Assembly: GCA_016699735.1 (NCBI GenBank)
Contig: CP065008.1
Coordinates: 248,001 to 312,000 of the forward strand
Direction: 5' to 3'
Length of the DNA: 64,000 nucleotides
DNA from: Alphaproteobacteria bacterium
Lineage (GTDB): Bacteria > Pseudomonadota > Alphaproteobacteria > Micavibrionales > Micavibrionaceae
The position numbers and the translations under genes are program-made. Numbering within the stretch: the first letter of the stretch is position 1; each line of letters begins with the position of its first letter. Below are positions 8,414-17,395 of this stretch, in pieces. The notes under the pieces are model-generated. The model saw nothing but the letters and a program-made list of their open reading frames with translations. It did not search any database and had not been told where the DNA came from.

Positions 8414-9064
8414 TCAGTATTGGATAGTCCAATTAAATAACAACTCGCCGTTATTATTCATCCCGGCCTCCACAAGGTGTACGCCCTTAAAAAACCTCAC
8501 CAGAGGCGTAACAGTAACAGGATCCTCTGCTTCGGGCTTGTGATCGACCTGCACCATCACCCAGGTATGCAGGTCGCCATATTCTCCGATATACGGCGCA
8601 ACCCCGACACGGGCCGACTGCATATAGAAATCGTCGATATCGCCGGCCTGCGTATAGCGGTTTTCATAAGACGTGAAGAACCGTCGATCCTCCCAATCGA
8701 TAGCAAGTCCAGCAAAACCCGCAGGCTCGGTTTCATGGTCGAAATTGCCTTGATCGCTGTACGCGATCCCAATACCGGATTTCAGATAAAAGTTCGCCTG
8801 CGAGTCGGGATTGTTCCAGCGTTTTGCAAGAAAATTGAACTGTACGCCACCCATGCCGAACTCCTCATCCCGCCAATATTCAGCAAAAGAGCCGACTGAA
8901 AATTTAGGGGTAAAAGTATAATCGACATGAGCAGAATTTTGTTCACCGTCATTCATGATCATGACGCTGGTTCCGCCCGGATAAGAAACAGGGCGGGCCT
9001 CCGCTGGCTGTACGCCAACTAAGATCAAACCGGAAAATAAAAATACGTGTGAAAATTTTAACAT
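8414..9064 (-). CDS. Outer-membrane-like beta-barrel protein of the metal operon
   Basis: A 216-residue protein with an N-terminal signal peptide (cleavage probably after VQPAEA). Alternating hydrophobic/aromatic strands follow, with many Y, F and W, ending in an aromatic C-terminus (FNWTIQY), the pattern of small outer-membrane barrels. A perfect AGGAGG precedes the ATG at 9064. It lies between the Cys-rich secreted protein and the MerP-like gene. Similar proteins occur in copper or mercury resistance operons of proteobacteria, but the exact family is not recognised. Confidence 0.65.
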   Translation of the reverse strand: MLKFSHVFLFSGLILVGVQPAEARPVSYPGGTSVMIMNDGEQNSAHVDYTFTPKFSVGSFAEYWRDEEFGMGGVQFNFLAKRWNNPDSQANFYLKSGIGIAYSDQGNFDHETEPAGFAGLAIDWEDRRFFTSYENRYTQAGDIDDFYMQSARVGVAPYIGEYGDLHTWVMVQVDHKPEAEDPVTVTPLVRFFKGVHLVEAGMNNNGELLFNWTIQY

Positions 9065-9135
9065 AATAAGCCTCCTGAAAAGATCATTGAGCCACAACAA
9101 GGCTAAAAACCTGAGCCGCAGCACACACAGAAATT

Positions 9136-9510
9136 TTAGGAGAAATGTTTGGGCGGTCGTTCGAGAGGAAAATGGGCAGCAGAACGGAAATCCTGCGCTC
9201 CAGCAGGAAGTGTCAGGCCTTTAACCAAAGACAGACCTTCAAGAGGGTCAGCAAAACGCAAAGGAACGATATTCTGTCCCAAAGAGGCGTGCTGGCAGAA
9301 ACAGAGCCCTTTGCAATGCCCGGCCTTTGAAGGAACGGAAGCCCCACCGGAATTGCCCTTCTGGGAACTCGCACTTTCATGGCAGGGTGCAACGGACTCA
9401 GCTTTCTTCTCTTCCTTCATCACGTGAGGGCAAACGGCGGCGTAAGCGCTCAAACTGATCGTATTGAACACGAAGGCAAAAATAAAAAAACCAAGAACCA
9501 ACCGTTTCAT
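9136..9510 (-). CDS. Secreted Cys/His-rich putative metal-binding protein
   Basis: A 124-residue protein with a signal peptide (MKRLVLGFFIFAFVFNTISLSAYA). The mature part carries a CPH, a PCHES and a HCKGLCFCQHAS cluster, all good soft-metal ligands. The HC-x3-C-x-C-x-H arrangement resembles small periplasmic proteins of copper-resistance operons. It is the first gene of the metal operon. No obvious metal-regulator site is seen upstream. Confidence 0.65.
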   Translation of the reverse strand: MKRLVLGFFIFAFVFNTISLSAYAAVCPHVMKEEKKAESVAPCHESASSQKGNSGGASVPSKAGHCKGLCFCQHASLGQNIVPLRFADPLEGLSLVKGLTLPAGAQDFRSAAHFPLERPPKHFS

Positions 9511-9566
9511 AGAAGAACAATACCATAAAACTGTAAAATAACCGTCTCAGAACTAATTCGGCACTC

Positions 9567-10901
9567 TCAAGGCAAAGTTACAATCATAGAAAAGATCAAT
9601 CCGATCAAGGCACTAGCGCCAATCACCGTCAAAACCGACCGCTTAAACACCAAGAGCGCCAGCGCCGCCAGAATTGTCAAAACGGCAGAAAAAACATCGA
9701 AAGCACCCTCAAATCCCTGCGGCCACAGCACATGATAGGCGAAAAACAGCGCTAGATTAAGGATCACCCCCACCACGGCCGCCGTGATCGCGGTCAACGG
9801 CGCGGTGAATTTCATGTTCCCGTGCGTAGCCTCAACGATCGGCGCTCCACCGAGAATAAAAAGAAACGAGGGCAGAAACGTAAACCACGTCACAATCCCA
9901 GCACCGATAAAACCGGACAGGCTAGCCCATTCCGGCCCGAACGAAGCCGCCCCATGCCCCCCGACAAACCCAACGAATGCGACCACAAGAATCAGCGGCC
10001 CCGGTGTGGTTTCCCCCAGCGCCAGCCCGTCAATCATCTGCGGAGCGCTCAGCCACTGATAATGCTCAACCGCCGCCTGAAACACGTACGGCAAAACCGC
10101 ATAGGCGCCGCCGAATGTTAATAGTGCTGCTTTGGTGAAAAACCAGCCCATCTGCGTAAACGGATGCCCCCACCCGCCCCAAAACATCAGAACCGCCATC
10201 GGCGTACACCATAAAATGAGCCCGATAATCAAAACCTTAGCCAGACCAACAAAGGAAAACCGCGTCCTTCCCTCGGAATCCATCGCATCGTCGATCACGG
10301 CGGGACCGTAATCCTTCTGCACCCCTGCCGCATGGCCCGCACCCGAAAAATACGCGGGCACCAACCGGCTTCCGGCCAGCCCCGCCAGCGCCGCGCACAG
10401 CACGATCAGAGGAAACGGCGCGTCCAGAACAAAAAGCGCCAGAAACGAACACGCCGCAATCCCCCACAACGCCGTATTCTTGAGCGTACGCCCCCCGATC
10501 CGATACACGGCCTGTAAAACGATCGCCGTGACCGCCGGCTTGATCCCGTAAAAAATCCCCGCCACGACGGGCAGATGAGAATAGCTGACATAAATCCACG
10601 ACAAAAGGCACAACAGGAAAAAGGCGGGCAGCACGAACAACGCTCCGGCCGTAATCCCGCCCCGCACCCCGTGCAAAAGCCAGCCGATATAGGTCGCCAG
10701 CTGCTGCGCCTCCGGCCCCGGCAGCAACATACAGTAATTGAGCGCGTGCAGAAACCGCCGCTCGGAGATCCAGCGCCTTTTCTCGACCAGTTCCTGATGC
10801 ATGATGGCAATCTGCCCCGCCGGCCCGCCGAAACTGATGAACCCGAGCTTCAGCCAGAACCGGAACGCTTCGCGGTAGGTGGGAAAGGAGGGTTTTTGCA
10901 T
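9567..10901 (-). CDS. chrA: Chromate transporter ChrA
   Basis: A 444-residue two-domain CHR-family transporter. Each half carries the family signatures: FGGPAGQIA (residues about 24-32) and LLPGPEAQQLATY (about 59-71) in the first, and TFGGAYAVLPY and GETTPGPLILV in the second. CHR proteins export chromate using the proton gradient. It follows aas on the same strand with a 19-base gap and precedes the metal operon. Confidence 0.93.
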   Translation of the reverse strand: MQKPSFPTYREAFRFWLKLGFISFGGPAGQIAIMHQELVEKRRWISERRFLHALNYCMLLPGPEAQQLATYIGWLLHGVRGGITAGALFVLPAFFLLCLLSWIYVSYSHLPVVAGIFYGIKPAVTAIVLQAVYRIGGRTLKNTALWGIAACSFLALFVLDAPFPLIVLCAALAGLAGSRLVPAYFSGAGHAAGVQKDYGPAVIDDAMDSEGRTRFSFVGLAKVLIIGLILWCTPMAVLMFWGGWGHPFTQMGWFFTKAALLTFGGAYAVLPYVFQAAVEHYQWLSAPQMIDGLALGETTPGPLILVVAFVGFVGGHGAASFGPEWASLSGFIGAGIVTWFTFLPSFLFILGGAPIVEATHGNMKFTAPLTAITAAVVGVILNLALFFAYHVLWPQGFEGAFDVFSAVLTILAALALLVFKRSVLTVIGASALIGLIFSMIVTLP

Positions 10902-10920
10902 AAAAATTTTCTTTTAAGAA

Positions 10921-13900
10921 TTAAGCCGCCTTCTCCAACCGTTCCTCCACAAGCGCCTTCAGCGCCGTGTAATCCGTCTTCCCGCTGCCCAGAACCGGCA
11001 GTTTATCCATCGTCAGGATCGTTTTCGGCACCGCCAGCTCGGAAATCCCGTTCTCCCCGGCATATTTGGACAGCGCCTCGCGCTTCACATCCGCGCAGGT
11101 CGTCGCCAGCACGAGCTGCTCCCCCTTCCGCACATCGGGAACGGCCACCACCGCATGGGCGAAGTCGGGATAAACCTTGGCAACCATCGTCTCGACGCTG
11201 GTCAGCGACACCATCTCCCCCGCGATCTTCGCAAACCGCTTGGCACGGCCCAGAATCGTGACAAACCCCTGCGCGTCCACATCCACGATATCGCCCGTAT
11301 CGTGCCAGCCCTCATGCGTCGGCTGGATCACACCCGGCTTGTCATGCAGATAATAACCCAGCATCACATTCGGCCCACGCACATACAGCCGTCCGCCCTG
11401 CTCGACCCCCGGCACATCCTCCAGTCGGTATTCGATTCCCGGCAACAGCCGCCCGACCGACCCCGCCTTCATATGCATCGGCGAATTCAGCGTCAGTCCC
11501 GGCGAAGTCTCCGTCGAGCCGTAACCCTCCAGAACGCGCACCCCGAACCGCTCCATATAGAGTTTCTTGGTCTCGTCCTTCACCTTCTCCGCCCCCGCGA
11601 AAATATACCGCATCCGGTAAAAATCATAGGGATCCGCCATTCGCGCATACCCATTGAGGAACGTATCGGTCCCGAACATGATACTGGCATTGGTCGCATA
11701 GACCATTTCCGGCACAATTCGATAGTGCAGCGGACTCGGATAAAGGAACGTACGGATTCCGGAAAGTATGGGCAGCAGCGTTCCCGCCGTAAGGCCGAAA
11801 GAATGGAAAATCGGCAAACAGTTGAAAACAATATCCTGCCGGTTGAAATCCACCCGGCTCGTGAGCTGCACGATATTCGCCATGATATTCGCATGGGACA
11901 GCACGACTCCCTTGGGCAATCCCTCCGAACCGGAGGTAAAAAGGATCACAGCGGGATCATTCGGGGCAACGCCCTGCCGTTTATGCGTATATTCGGCACT
12001 CAAAGGCGAATAAAACCCGCGAACCTTGTCAAGAACGCCGATTTGATCGCGGATATCCTCCAGATAAACGATTTTCACCTGCGATTCCATCTCTTCGACC
12101 AGCTTCGTCAGCCGCCCGAATTCAATAAACCGCCGCGAACTGATCACGGTCTTGATCTGCGCGGCATGACACGCCGCCAAAATGGACTGCGGTCCTGACG
12201 AATAATTCAGCATCGCCGGAACACGCCCAAAGCCCTGTAAACCGAAAAACGCCGCCATCGCTCCGCAACTGTTCGGCAGCAGGAACCCGACATTCTCACC
12301 TTTTTCCGTAAAGCCGGAAAACTTTCGTCCCAGAACAATCGACCCGCGCACAAGCTTTTTAAAGCGCATCGGCTTATGCTCAATATCCTCAACGATAATC
12401 TCGTTGTCCCCATTGACGTGCCGCGCTTTCATCAGCGCCTGATAAAGCGTCTGCTCGCGGTCCTGGGTCAGGAACATCATTTCTTCCATGAGATTATAAA
12501 GCTGTGCGGACGCAGCACGCCGACGGGTCCGGCCCTTATACTCATCGGGAATCCGGAATGTACGCGGCTCCAGAATGGCAATGGTGATCTTCGGGAAATT
12601 CCGCAGCGGAACTTTGCCCTTCAAACGCGCAAACGGCGTATGTTGAACCCCGTCAAGCCGCACGGGAACAATGACGGCCTGCGTCTTGTCGGCGATCATC
12701 CCCGGCCCTTCGTAAATTTTCATCAGCGCTCCGGTTTCCGTCAGCCGCCCTTCCGGGAAAATCACACAATGCTTATCCTTTTCGACTTCCTTAATCAGAG
12801 ACTTAATCGAAAACGGATTACTGGGATTCAGAGGAAAAGCATCGACCAGCTTCAGGAAAGGCTTCACCCAGAACCATTCGGCGACAAAACTGTTGACCGC
12901 GAACATCGGCCGCCCCGGCAAAAACGCGGCAAGCAAAGGCGGATCGAGCAAGGATACATGGTTACCCACGATGATCGCCCGCGGCCCAGCTTTTTCATAA
13001 TTTTCCAGCCCGCGCACCTCGACCTTATAAAGAAGCTTGAAAAGCCCCTGCAAAAGCGACTTGAACAAGTAATCCGGCAACAACAGACAGATATAAACCG
13101 CAACCCCCGTCCCGATCAGGGAAATCAGCAAAAACAGATGCTGAACCTCAAAACCCAGACTTAAAATCGTCATCGCAATTAAAGAAGAACTGAGAATAAA
13201 CAACGAATCAATCAAACCACTCCCCGCCATAACCCGCGCCTTGTGATCCTCCGGCACGAAATGCTGGACGATAGATTTCAAAGGAATCACATAAATCCCG
13301 CCCATCACCGAGACCATAAAGATATCGAACGTCACCCGGAGTCCGGAAAAACTAAGCAGAAAAACAGGTAGAGACATATAAAGCGGCTTTCCATCAGCGC
13401 CCAGACCCGGACCCGCGAAATAACGGCTCGCCATGAAAAGATCAAAGGAAAAAATTGCAATCCCGAGCGCCGCCAGCGGCACATACGTCGCTTCCACCCG
13501 TGAACGCAGGAGGCGATTATTCACCAGCCCGCCCAGAGCGATCCCCACCGAAAACACCGTCATGAAAAACACCAGAACGAGCTGATCAACACCCAAGGTC
13601 GTCTTGGCAAAATTAGGGAATTGAGCCAGAAAAGTTCCGCCCACAAAGTAAAACCAGGAAATCCCGAGGATCGCCAGAAACACGCCCTTCGGCTGCTGCG
13701 CGGCATACTTTATGATCCGCACCGCCTCCACAGGCGTGTTATAATTGAGCTTCAAATCCGGTGCCTTGGCCTTGGCCACAGGAATAGAGCGACTGGCGAT
13801 ATACCCCAAAACCGCGCAGAGAACCATCAAACCGGAGACGATATGCAAACCATACGGCATGATCGCCAGAACACCACCGATAATGGTCCCGGCCAGAATG

Positions 13901-14385
13901 GCAAGGTACGTGCCAGTATTCAGCAGCGCGTTCCCGCCGATCAGCTCATCCTCGCGCAAATGTTCGGGAAGAATGGAAAACTTGCTCGGACTGAAAAACG
14001 CGGCATGGCTTCCGAGAAGAAAAAGCACGAAAAGCCCAAGATAAACAGGCGTGCCCGAAACCCCTGCAACAAGAAGACAGTAACTCGCCAGAAGCGCAAT
14101 GCCAATCTCGGCGATTTTCGTCCATCGGATCACCGCATCTTTGTCATATTTATCGGCGAGTTCCCCGGCAAGAGGTGCAAAAATCAGAAACGGAAAAATA
14201 AACAGGCCAGCAGCAAAAGAAACCAGAACCTTCGGATCGACCCCGCCCACAGCCCAGATTTCATAACCCACCAGAACCGAAAGGGTCATCTTGAAAATAT
14301 TATCGTTAAACGCCCCTAGAAACTGGGTGATAAAAAGTGGTAAAAACCGCCGATCGCTCATGAGGTCAAACTGATTTTTTTCCAT
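10921..14385 (-). CDS. aas: LplT-PlsC-acyl-ACP synthetase fusion (lysophospholipid reacylation)
   Basis: A 1154-residue fusion of three activities of the lysophosphatidylethanolamine repair cycle. Residues about 1-430 are an MFS flippase of the LplT type (QFLGAFNDNIFKM). About 450-640 is a PlsC acyltransferase with the catalytic H-x4-D motif (NHVSLLD, near 475) and FPEGRLTETG. About 660-1154 is an AMP-forming acyl-ACP synthetase with the phosphate loop FTSGSEGLPKG near 813, YGSTE near 955 and DTGDIVD. In E. coli LplT and Aas are separate. The ATG at 14385 with GGAG 9 bases upstream is chosen over a TTG 15 bases earlier. It is divergent from acpP, whose product is the acyl donor. Confidence 0.93.
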   Translation of the reverse strand: MEKNQFDLMSDRRFLPLFITQFLGAFNDNIFKMTLSVLVGYEIWAVGGVDPKVLVSFAAGLFIFPFLIFAPLAGELADKYDKDAVIRWTKIAEIGIALLASYCLLVAGVSGTPVYLGLFVLFLLGSHAAFFSPSKFSILPEHLREDELIGGNALLNTGTYLAILAGTIIGGVLAIMPYGLHIVSGLMVLCAVLGYIASRSIPVAKAKAPDLKLNYNTPVEAVRIIKYAAQQPKGVFLAILGISWFYFVGGTFLAQFPNFAKTTLGVDQLVLVFFMTVFSVGIALGGLVNNRLLRSRVEATYVPLAALGIAIFSFDLFMASRYFAGPGLGADGKPLYMSLPVFLLSFSGLRVTFDIFMVSVMGGIYVIPLKSIVQHFVPEDHKARVMAGSGLIDSLFILSSSLIAMTILSLGFEVQHLFLLISLIGTGVAVYICLLLPDYLFKSLLQGLFKLLYKVEVRGLENYEKAGPRAIIVGNHVSLLDPPLLAAFLPGRPMFAVNSFVAEWFWVKPFLKLVDAFPLNPSNPFSIKSLIKEVEKDKHCVIFPEGRLTETGALMKIYEGPGMIADKTQAVIVPVRLDGVQHTPFARLKGKVPLRNFPKITIAILEPRTFRIPDEYKGRTRRRAASAQLYNLMEEMMFLTQDREQTLYQALMKARHVNGDNEIIVEDIEHKPMRFKKLVRGSIVLGRKFSGFTEKGENVGFLLPNSCGAMAAFFGLQGFGRVPAMLNYSSGPQSILAACHAAQIKTVISSRRFIEFGRLTKLVEEMESQVKIVYLEDIRDQIGVLDKVRGFYSPLSAEYTHKRQGVAPNDPAVILFTSGSEGLPKGVVLSHANIMANIVQLTSRVDFNRQDIVFNCLPIFHSFGLTAGTLLPILSGIRTFLYPSPLHYRIVPEMVYATNASIMFGTDTFLNGYARMADPYDFYRMRYIFAGAEKVKDETKKLYMERFGVRVLEGYGSTETSPGLTLNSPMHMKAGSVGRLLPGIEYRLEDVPGVEQGGRLYVRGPNVMLGYYLHDKPGVIQPTHEGWHDTGDIVDVDAQGFVTILGRAKRFAKIAGEMVSLTSVETMVAKVYPDFAHAVVAVPDVRKGEQLVLATTCADVKREALSKYAGENGISELAVPKTILTMDKLPVLGSGKTDYTALKALVEERLEKAA

Positions 14386-14706
14386 ATGTATTAACTCCAA
14401 AAAAGGCTCTTGACCTTCTTCTCAAAAAATTTCAGCTCGGAGAGTATCAAAATCCCAGTTTCATCGCCATTAACATTGTTTGAATAACCAAAATCAAAAA
14501 ATACTTAAAGACATAGAAGGCATAAATGACAAATCGCTATTTCCGTAACACAACCATTATCCACACCAACTACATACCCGCCTTTTTAAGTCTTCTCGCC
14601 ACGGCGGTCTTATGCTAATCCTGTGCACTCGAAGATGAGGCTGGTAATGTTCGGCCTCGTTCTTTATATAGGGACTTTGACTGAAACCAGAGCATAGGGA
14701 ATAGAG
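14386..14706 (+). other. Intergenic region between aas and acpP
   Basis: About 320 AT-rich bases holding the divergent promoters of aas and acpP. No open frame with a ribosome site, no tRNA-like fold and no clear repeat is visible. The last 60 bases (ending ATAGGGAATAGAG) are the acpP leader. Confidence 0.6.
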
Positions 14707-14946
14707 ATGAGTGATATTGCCGATCGCGTGAAAAAGATCGTAGTTGAACAACTGGCTGTTGATGAAGGCAAGGTCGTCGAAGGCGCCAGCTTCATTGATG
14801 ACCTCGGGGCGGATTCTCTGGACACGGTGGAACTCGTCATGGCCTTCGAAGAGGAATTCAGCATTGAAATTCCTGACGATGCCGCCAAGGACATCCAGAC
14901 CGTCGGCGATGCCGTAAAGTTCATCAAGGTAAAGGCCGCCGCCTAG
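14707..14946 (+). CDS. acpP: Acyl carrier protein
   Basis: A 79-residue acidic ACP. The phosphopantetheine attachment serine is S37 in the GADSLDTVEL motif, and length and charge pattern are those of AcpP. It carries growing acyl chains for fatty-acid synthesis and also donates acyl groups to PlsC-type enzymes such as the divergent aas product. It is followed by a terminator-like hairpin and fabF, the usual acpP-fabF-mltG order. Confidence 0.97.
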   Translation: MSDIADRVKKIVVEQLAVDEGKVVEGASFIDDLGADSLDTVELVMAFEEEFSIEIPDDAAKDIQTVGDAVKFIKVKAAA

Positions 14947-14980
14947 GCGTCTGCTCCTTGCGAAAAACGAAAAACAAAAC

Positions 14981-15015
14981 CGGAAGGAAACAGCAAAAGT
15001 TCCTTCCGATTTTTT
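14981..15015 (+). terminator. Terminator or attenuator between acpP and fabF
   Basis: CGGAAGGAA (14981-14989) pairs perfectly with TTCCTTCCG (15000-15008), followed by ATTTTTTAG. Its location lets acpP be expressed above fabF, with read-through feeding fabF and mltG. Confidence 0.8.
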
Positions 15016-15034
15016 AGATGACTATGGGCGCACG

Positions 15035-16306
15035 ATGAGACGCGTTGTCATAACCGGAATGGGCATGGTGACCCCCCTCGGGGTTGGTGTCGCGCACAAC
15101 TGGACGGCTATAACCTCCGGCAAGACCGGAATTCGCAAAATCGAACATTTCGATGTCTCGGACATCACCTCGCAGATCGCCGGAATAATCCCGCGCACCG
15201 ACAACCCAGCGCCGCAGGACGGAGCCTTTAACCCCGACCTCTTCGTCTCCTCGAAGGATCAGCGCAAAATGGACGTGTTCATCACCTACGCGCTGGCCGC
15301 GGCGCAGGAGGCCGTTGAGGATTCCGGCTGGAAACCGACCGAAGAAGAACATCTCGACCGCACGGGCGTCTTGGTCGGCTCCGGCATCGGCGGCCTCGAT
15401 GAAATCTACAACACCTCCCTGACCCTGAAGGAAAAAGGTCCGCGCAAGATTTCCCCGTTCTTCGTCCCGGCCGCCCTCATAAACCTCACCAGCGGCCATA
15501 TCTCGATAAAACATGGCTTCCGCGGTCCGAACCATTCTGTGGTCACGGCCTGCGCGACCGGAACCCACGCCATCGGCGATGCCGCAAGACTGATTGCATG
15601 GGACGATGCGGACGTCATGATTGCGGGCGGCGCCGAAGGCGCGGTCTGCCGCTTGGGTGTAGCCGGATTCGCCGCTGCACGCGCCCTTTCAACCGGATTT
15701 AATGATCGTCCTGAGCAAGCCTCCCGCCCATGGGACAGGGACCGTGACGGATTCGTCATCGGCGAAGGCGCGGGCATAGTTGTTCTTGAAGAACACGAAC
15801 ACGCCAAAAAACGCGGCGCGAAAATTTACGCCGAAGTCATCGGCTATGGCCTCTCGGGGGATGCTTACCACATCACCTCTCCGCCTGATGACGGCAACGG
15901 CGGTTTCCGCGCCATGAAGGCCTCGCTCAAACGCGCAGGCATCAACCCGGAAGACGTCGACTACATCAACGCCCACGGCACATCGACCCCCGTCGGCGAT
16001 GGCATCGAACACGCGGCGGTCAAACGCCTGTTTGCCAACACCCTGAACACAATCTCCATGTCCTCCACAAAATCCGCCATCGGCCACTTGCTCGGCGCGG
16101 CAGGCGCGGTCGAGGCAATCTATTCAACCAAGGCGATTCAAACCGGAATCTTGCCTCCGACCCTCAATCTTGACAACCCGTCGGAGGAATGCACGGGGGT
16201 AGACCTCGTCCCCAAAGTGGCAAAGGAAAAAAAGGTCAGAACCGCCCTCTCCAATTCCTTCGGCTTCGGCGGCACCAACGCCTCGCTGGTTATTCGCGCC
16301 GTATAG
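15035..16306 (+). CDS. fabF: Beta-ketoacyl-ACP synthase II (KAS II)
   Basis: A 423-residue condensing enzyme that elongates acyl-ACP with malonyl-ACP. The catalytic triad is visible as Cys in TACATGTHAIGDA (about 170), His in NAHGTSTPVGD (about 311) and His in KSAIGHLLGAAGAVE (about 348). The C-terminus has the FGFGGTNAS loop. It lies 88 bases after acpP and 13 bases before mltG in one operon. Confidence 0.97.
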   Translation: MRRVVITGMGMVTPLGVGVAHNWTAITSGKTGIRKIEHFDVSDITSQIAGIIPRTDNPAPQDGAFNPDLFVSSKDQRKMDVFITYALAAAQEAVEDSGWKPTEEEHLDRTGVLVGSGIGGLDEIYNTSLTLKEKGPRKISPFFVPAALINLTSGHISIKHGFRGPNHSVVTACATGTHAIGDAARLIAWDDADVMIAGGAEGAVCRLGVAGFAAARALSTGFNDRPEQASRPWDRDRDGFVIGEGAGIVVLEEHEHAKKRGAKIYAEVIGYGLSGDAYHITSPPDDGNGGFRAMKASLKRAGINPEDVDYINAHGTSTPVGDGIEHAAVKRLFANTLNTISMSSTKSAIGHLLGAAGAVEAIYSTKAIQTGILPPTLNLDNPSEECTGVDLVPKVAKEKKVRTALSNSFGFGGTNASLVIRAV

Positions 16307-16319
16307 ATAGGAAGACGCT

Positions 16320-17330
16320 ATGAAAGTCGTGAAACAGGTTCTGGGGTTGCTTTTCTTCCTGACAACCCTCGGCCTTGTTCTCGGTGGTGTAGGCTTTTAC
16401 TGGGCATCCAAAGAGGTCAACAAGCCCGGAAAACTCGACACACCCGTGGAAATCACCGTCGCTCAGGGCGCCAATATCGGCGGCATAGCGGATCAGTTGT
16501 TATATGTAGAGGCAATCGAGCAACCTGCCTTGTTCCGCATCGCCGGCCGCTGGACCGGACAGGCTTCGAAGCTCAAGGCCGGAGAATACGAAGTCCCCGC
16601 TCATGCCTCTATCCGGGATATTCTCGATCTTCTGGAATCCGGCAAAACCATCCAGCGCAGCGTCACCCTGCGTGAAGGTCTCACCAATTTTGAAATCGCC
16701 CGTATCCTCGCCGAAACCAAAAACCTTCAGCAGACACAGGTGACTCTTCTGCCCGAGGGCAGCTACCTGCCCGAAACCTACAGCTTCACGAAAACCGAAA
16801 GCAACGTGGATGTCCTAAGCCGCATGGCGGCGGCGATGGAATCCACGCTCGACGAACTCTGGAACAAACGCGCACCCGACCTGCCCATAAAAACCAGGGA
16901 GGAGGCAGTGATTCTCGCCGCCATCGTCGAGAAGGAAACCGGAAAGCCGGAGGAACGCGCAAAGGTGGCAGGTGTCTTCATCAACCGCCTCAACAAAAAC
17001 ATCCCGCTGCAAAGCGACCCGACCGTGATTTATGCCCTCACCAGGGGCGAACATGAAAATGAGGGGCAGGGGCCGCTGGGCCGCCGTCTCCTGAAAAAAG
17101 ATCTGGAAATCGACTCGCCTTATAACACCTACCGTTATCCCGGCCTGCCTCCCGGCCCGATCGCCAATCCCGGCCGCGCCGCGCTGGAGGCCGTGCTGAA
17201 CCCCGAACGCCATGACTATATCTTCTTCGTGGCCGACGGAACCGGCGGGCACGTCTTCGCCGCTACGCTGGAGGAGCATAACAACAACGTCTCCAAATGG
17301 CGCGAAATCAGGAAAAACGCGGAACAGTAG
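16320..17330 (+). CDS. mltG: Endolytic murein transglycosylase MltG
   Basis: A 336-residue YceG-like protein with one N-terminal membrane helix (about 8-28), a LysM-like region (about 50-110), and the catalytic domain with AAIVEKETGKPEERAKVAGVFINRL (about 200-224). The glutamate of the EKETG motif is the expected catalytic residue. MltG cuts nascent glycan strands and sets their length. The acpP-fabF-mltG order is common in proteobacteria. Confidence 0.95.
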   Translation: MKVVKQVLGLLFFLTTLGLVLGGVGFYWASKEVNKPGKLDTPVEITVAQGANIGGIADQLLYVEAIEQPALFRIAGRWTGQASKLKAGEYEVPAHASIRDILDLLESGKTIQRSVTLREGLTNFEIARILAETKNLQQTQVTLLPEGSYLPETYSFTKTESNVDVLSRMAAAMESTLDELWNKRAPDLPIKTREEAVILAAIVEKETGKPEERAKVAGVFINRLNKNIPLQSDPTVIYALTRGEHENEGQGPLGRRLLKKDLEIDSPYNTYRYPGLPPGPIANPGRAALEAVLNPERHDYIFFVADGTGGHVFAATLEEHNNNVSKWREIRKNAEQ

Positions 17331-17344
17331 CTCTCCAAAACAGC

Positions 17345-17364
17345 ATCCCCGCGCAAGCGGGGAT
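17345..17364. repeat. Palindromic intergenic repeat with GCAA loop
   Basis: ATCCCCGC and GCGGGGAT form an 8-bp perfect stem around a GCAA tetraloop, 15 bases after the mltG stop. This sequence, with flanking CATC and CCAT, resembles a dispersed palindromic element seen in intergenic regions of many proteobacterial genomes. Only one copy was noticed here. It may also act as an mRNA 3'-end stabiliser; it has no T-run. Confidence 0.55.
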
Positions 17365-17395
17365 CCATCAAAGACTTTAAGAAAAACGGCTTATT

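Noticed and set aside
11155..12198. A 347-codon plus-strand frame inside aas
   Set aside because: It is antisense to the AMP-binding domain of aas, whose motifs are unambiguous.
14557..14751. A 64-codon minus-strand frame before acpP
   Set aside because: It overlaps the acpP start on the opposite strand and has no ribosome site or recognisable sequence.
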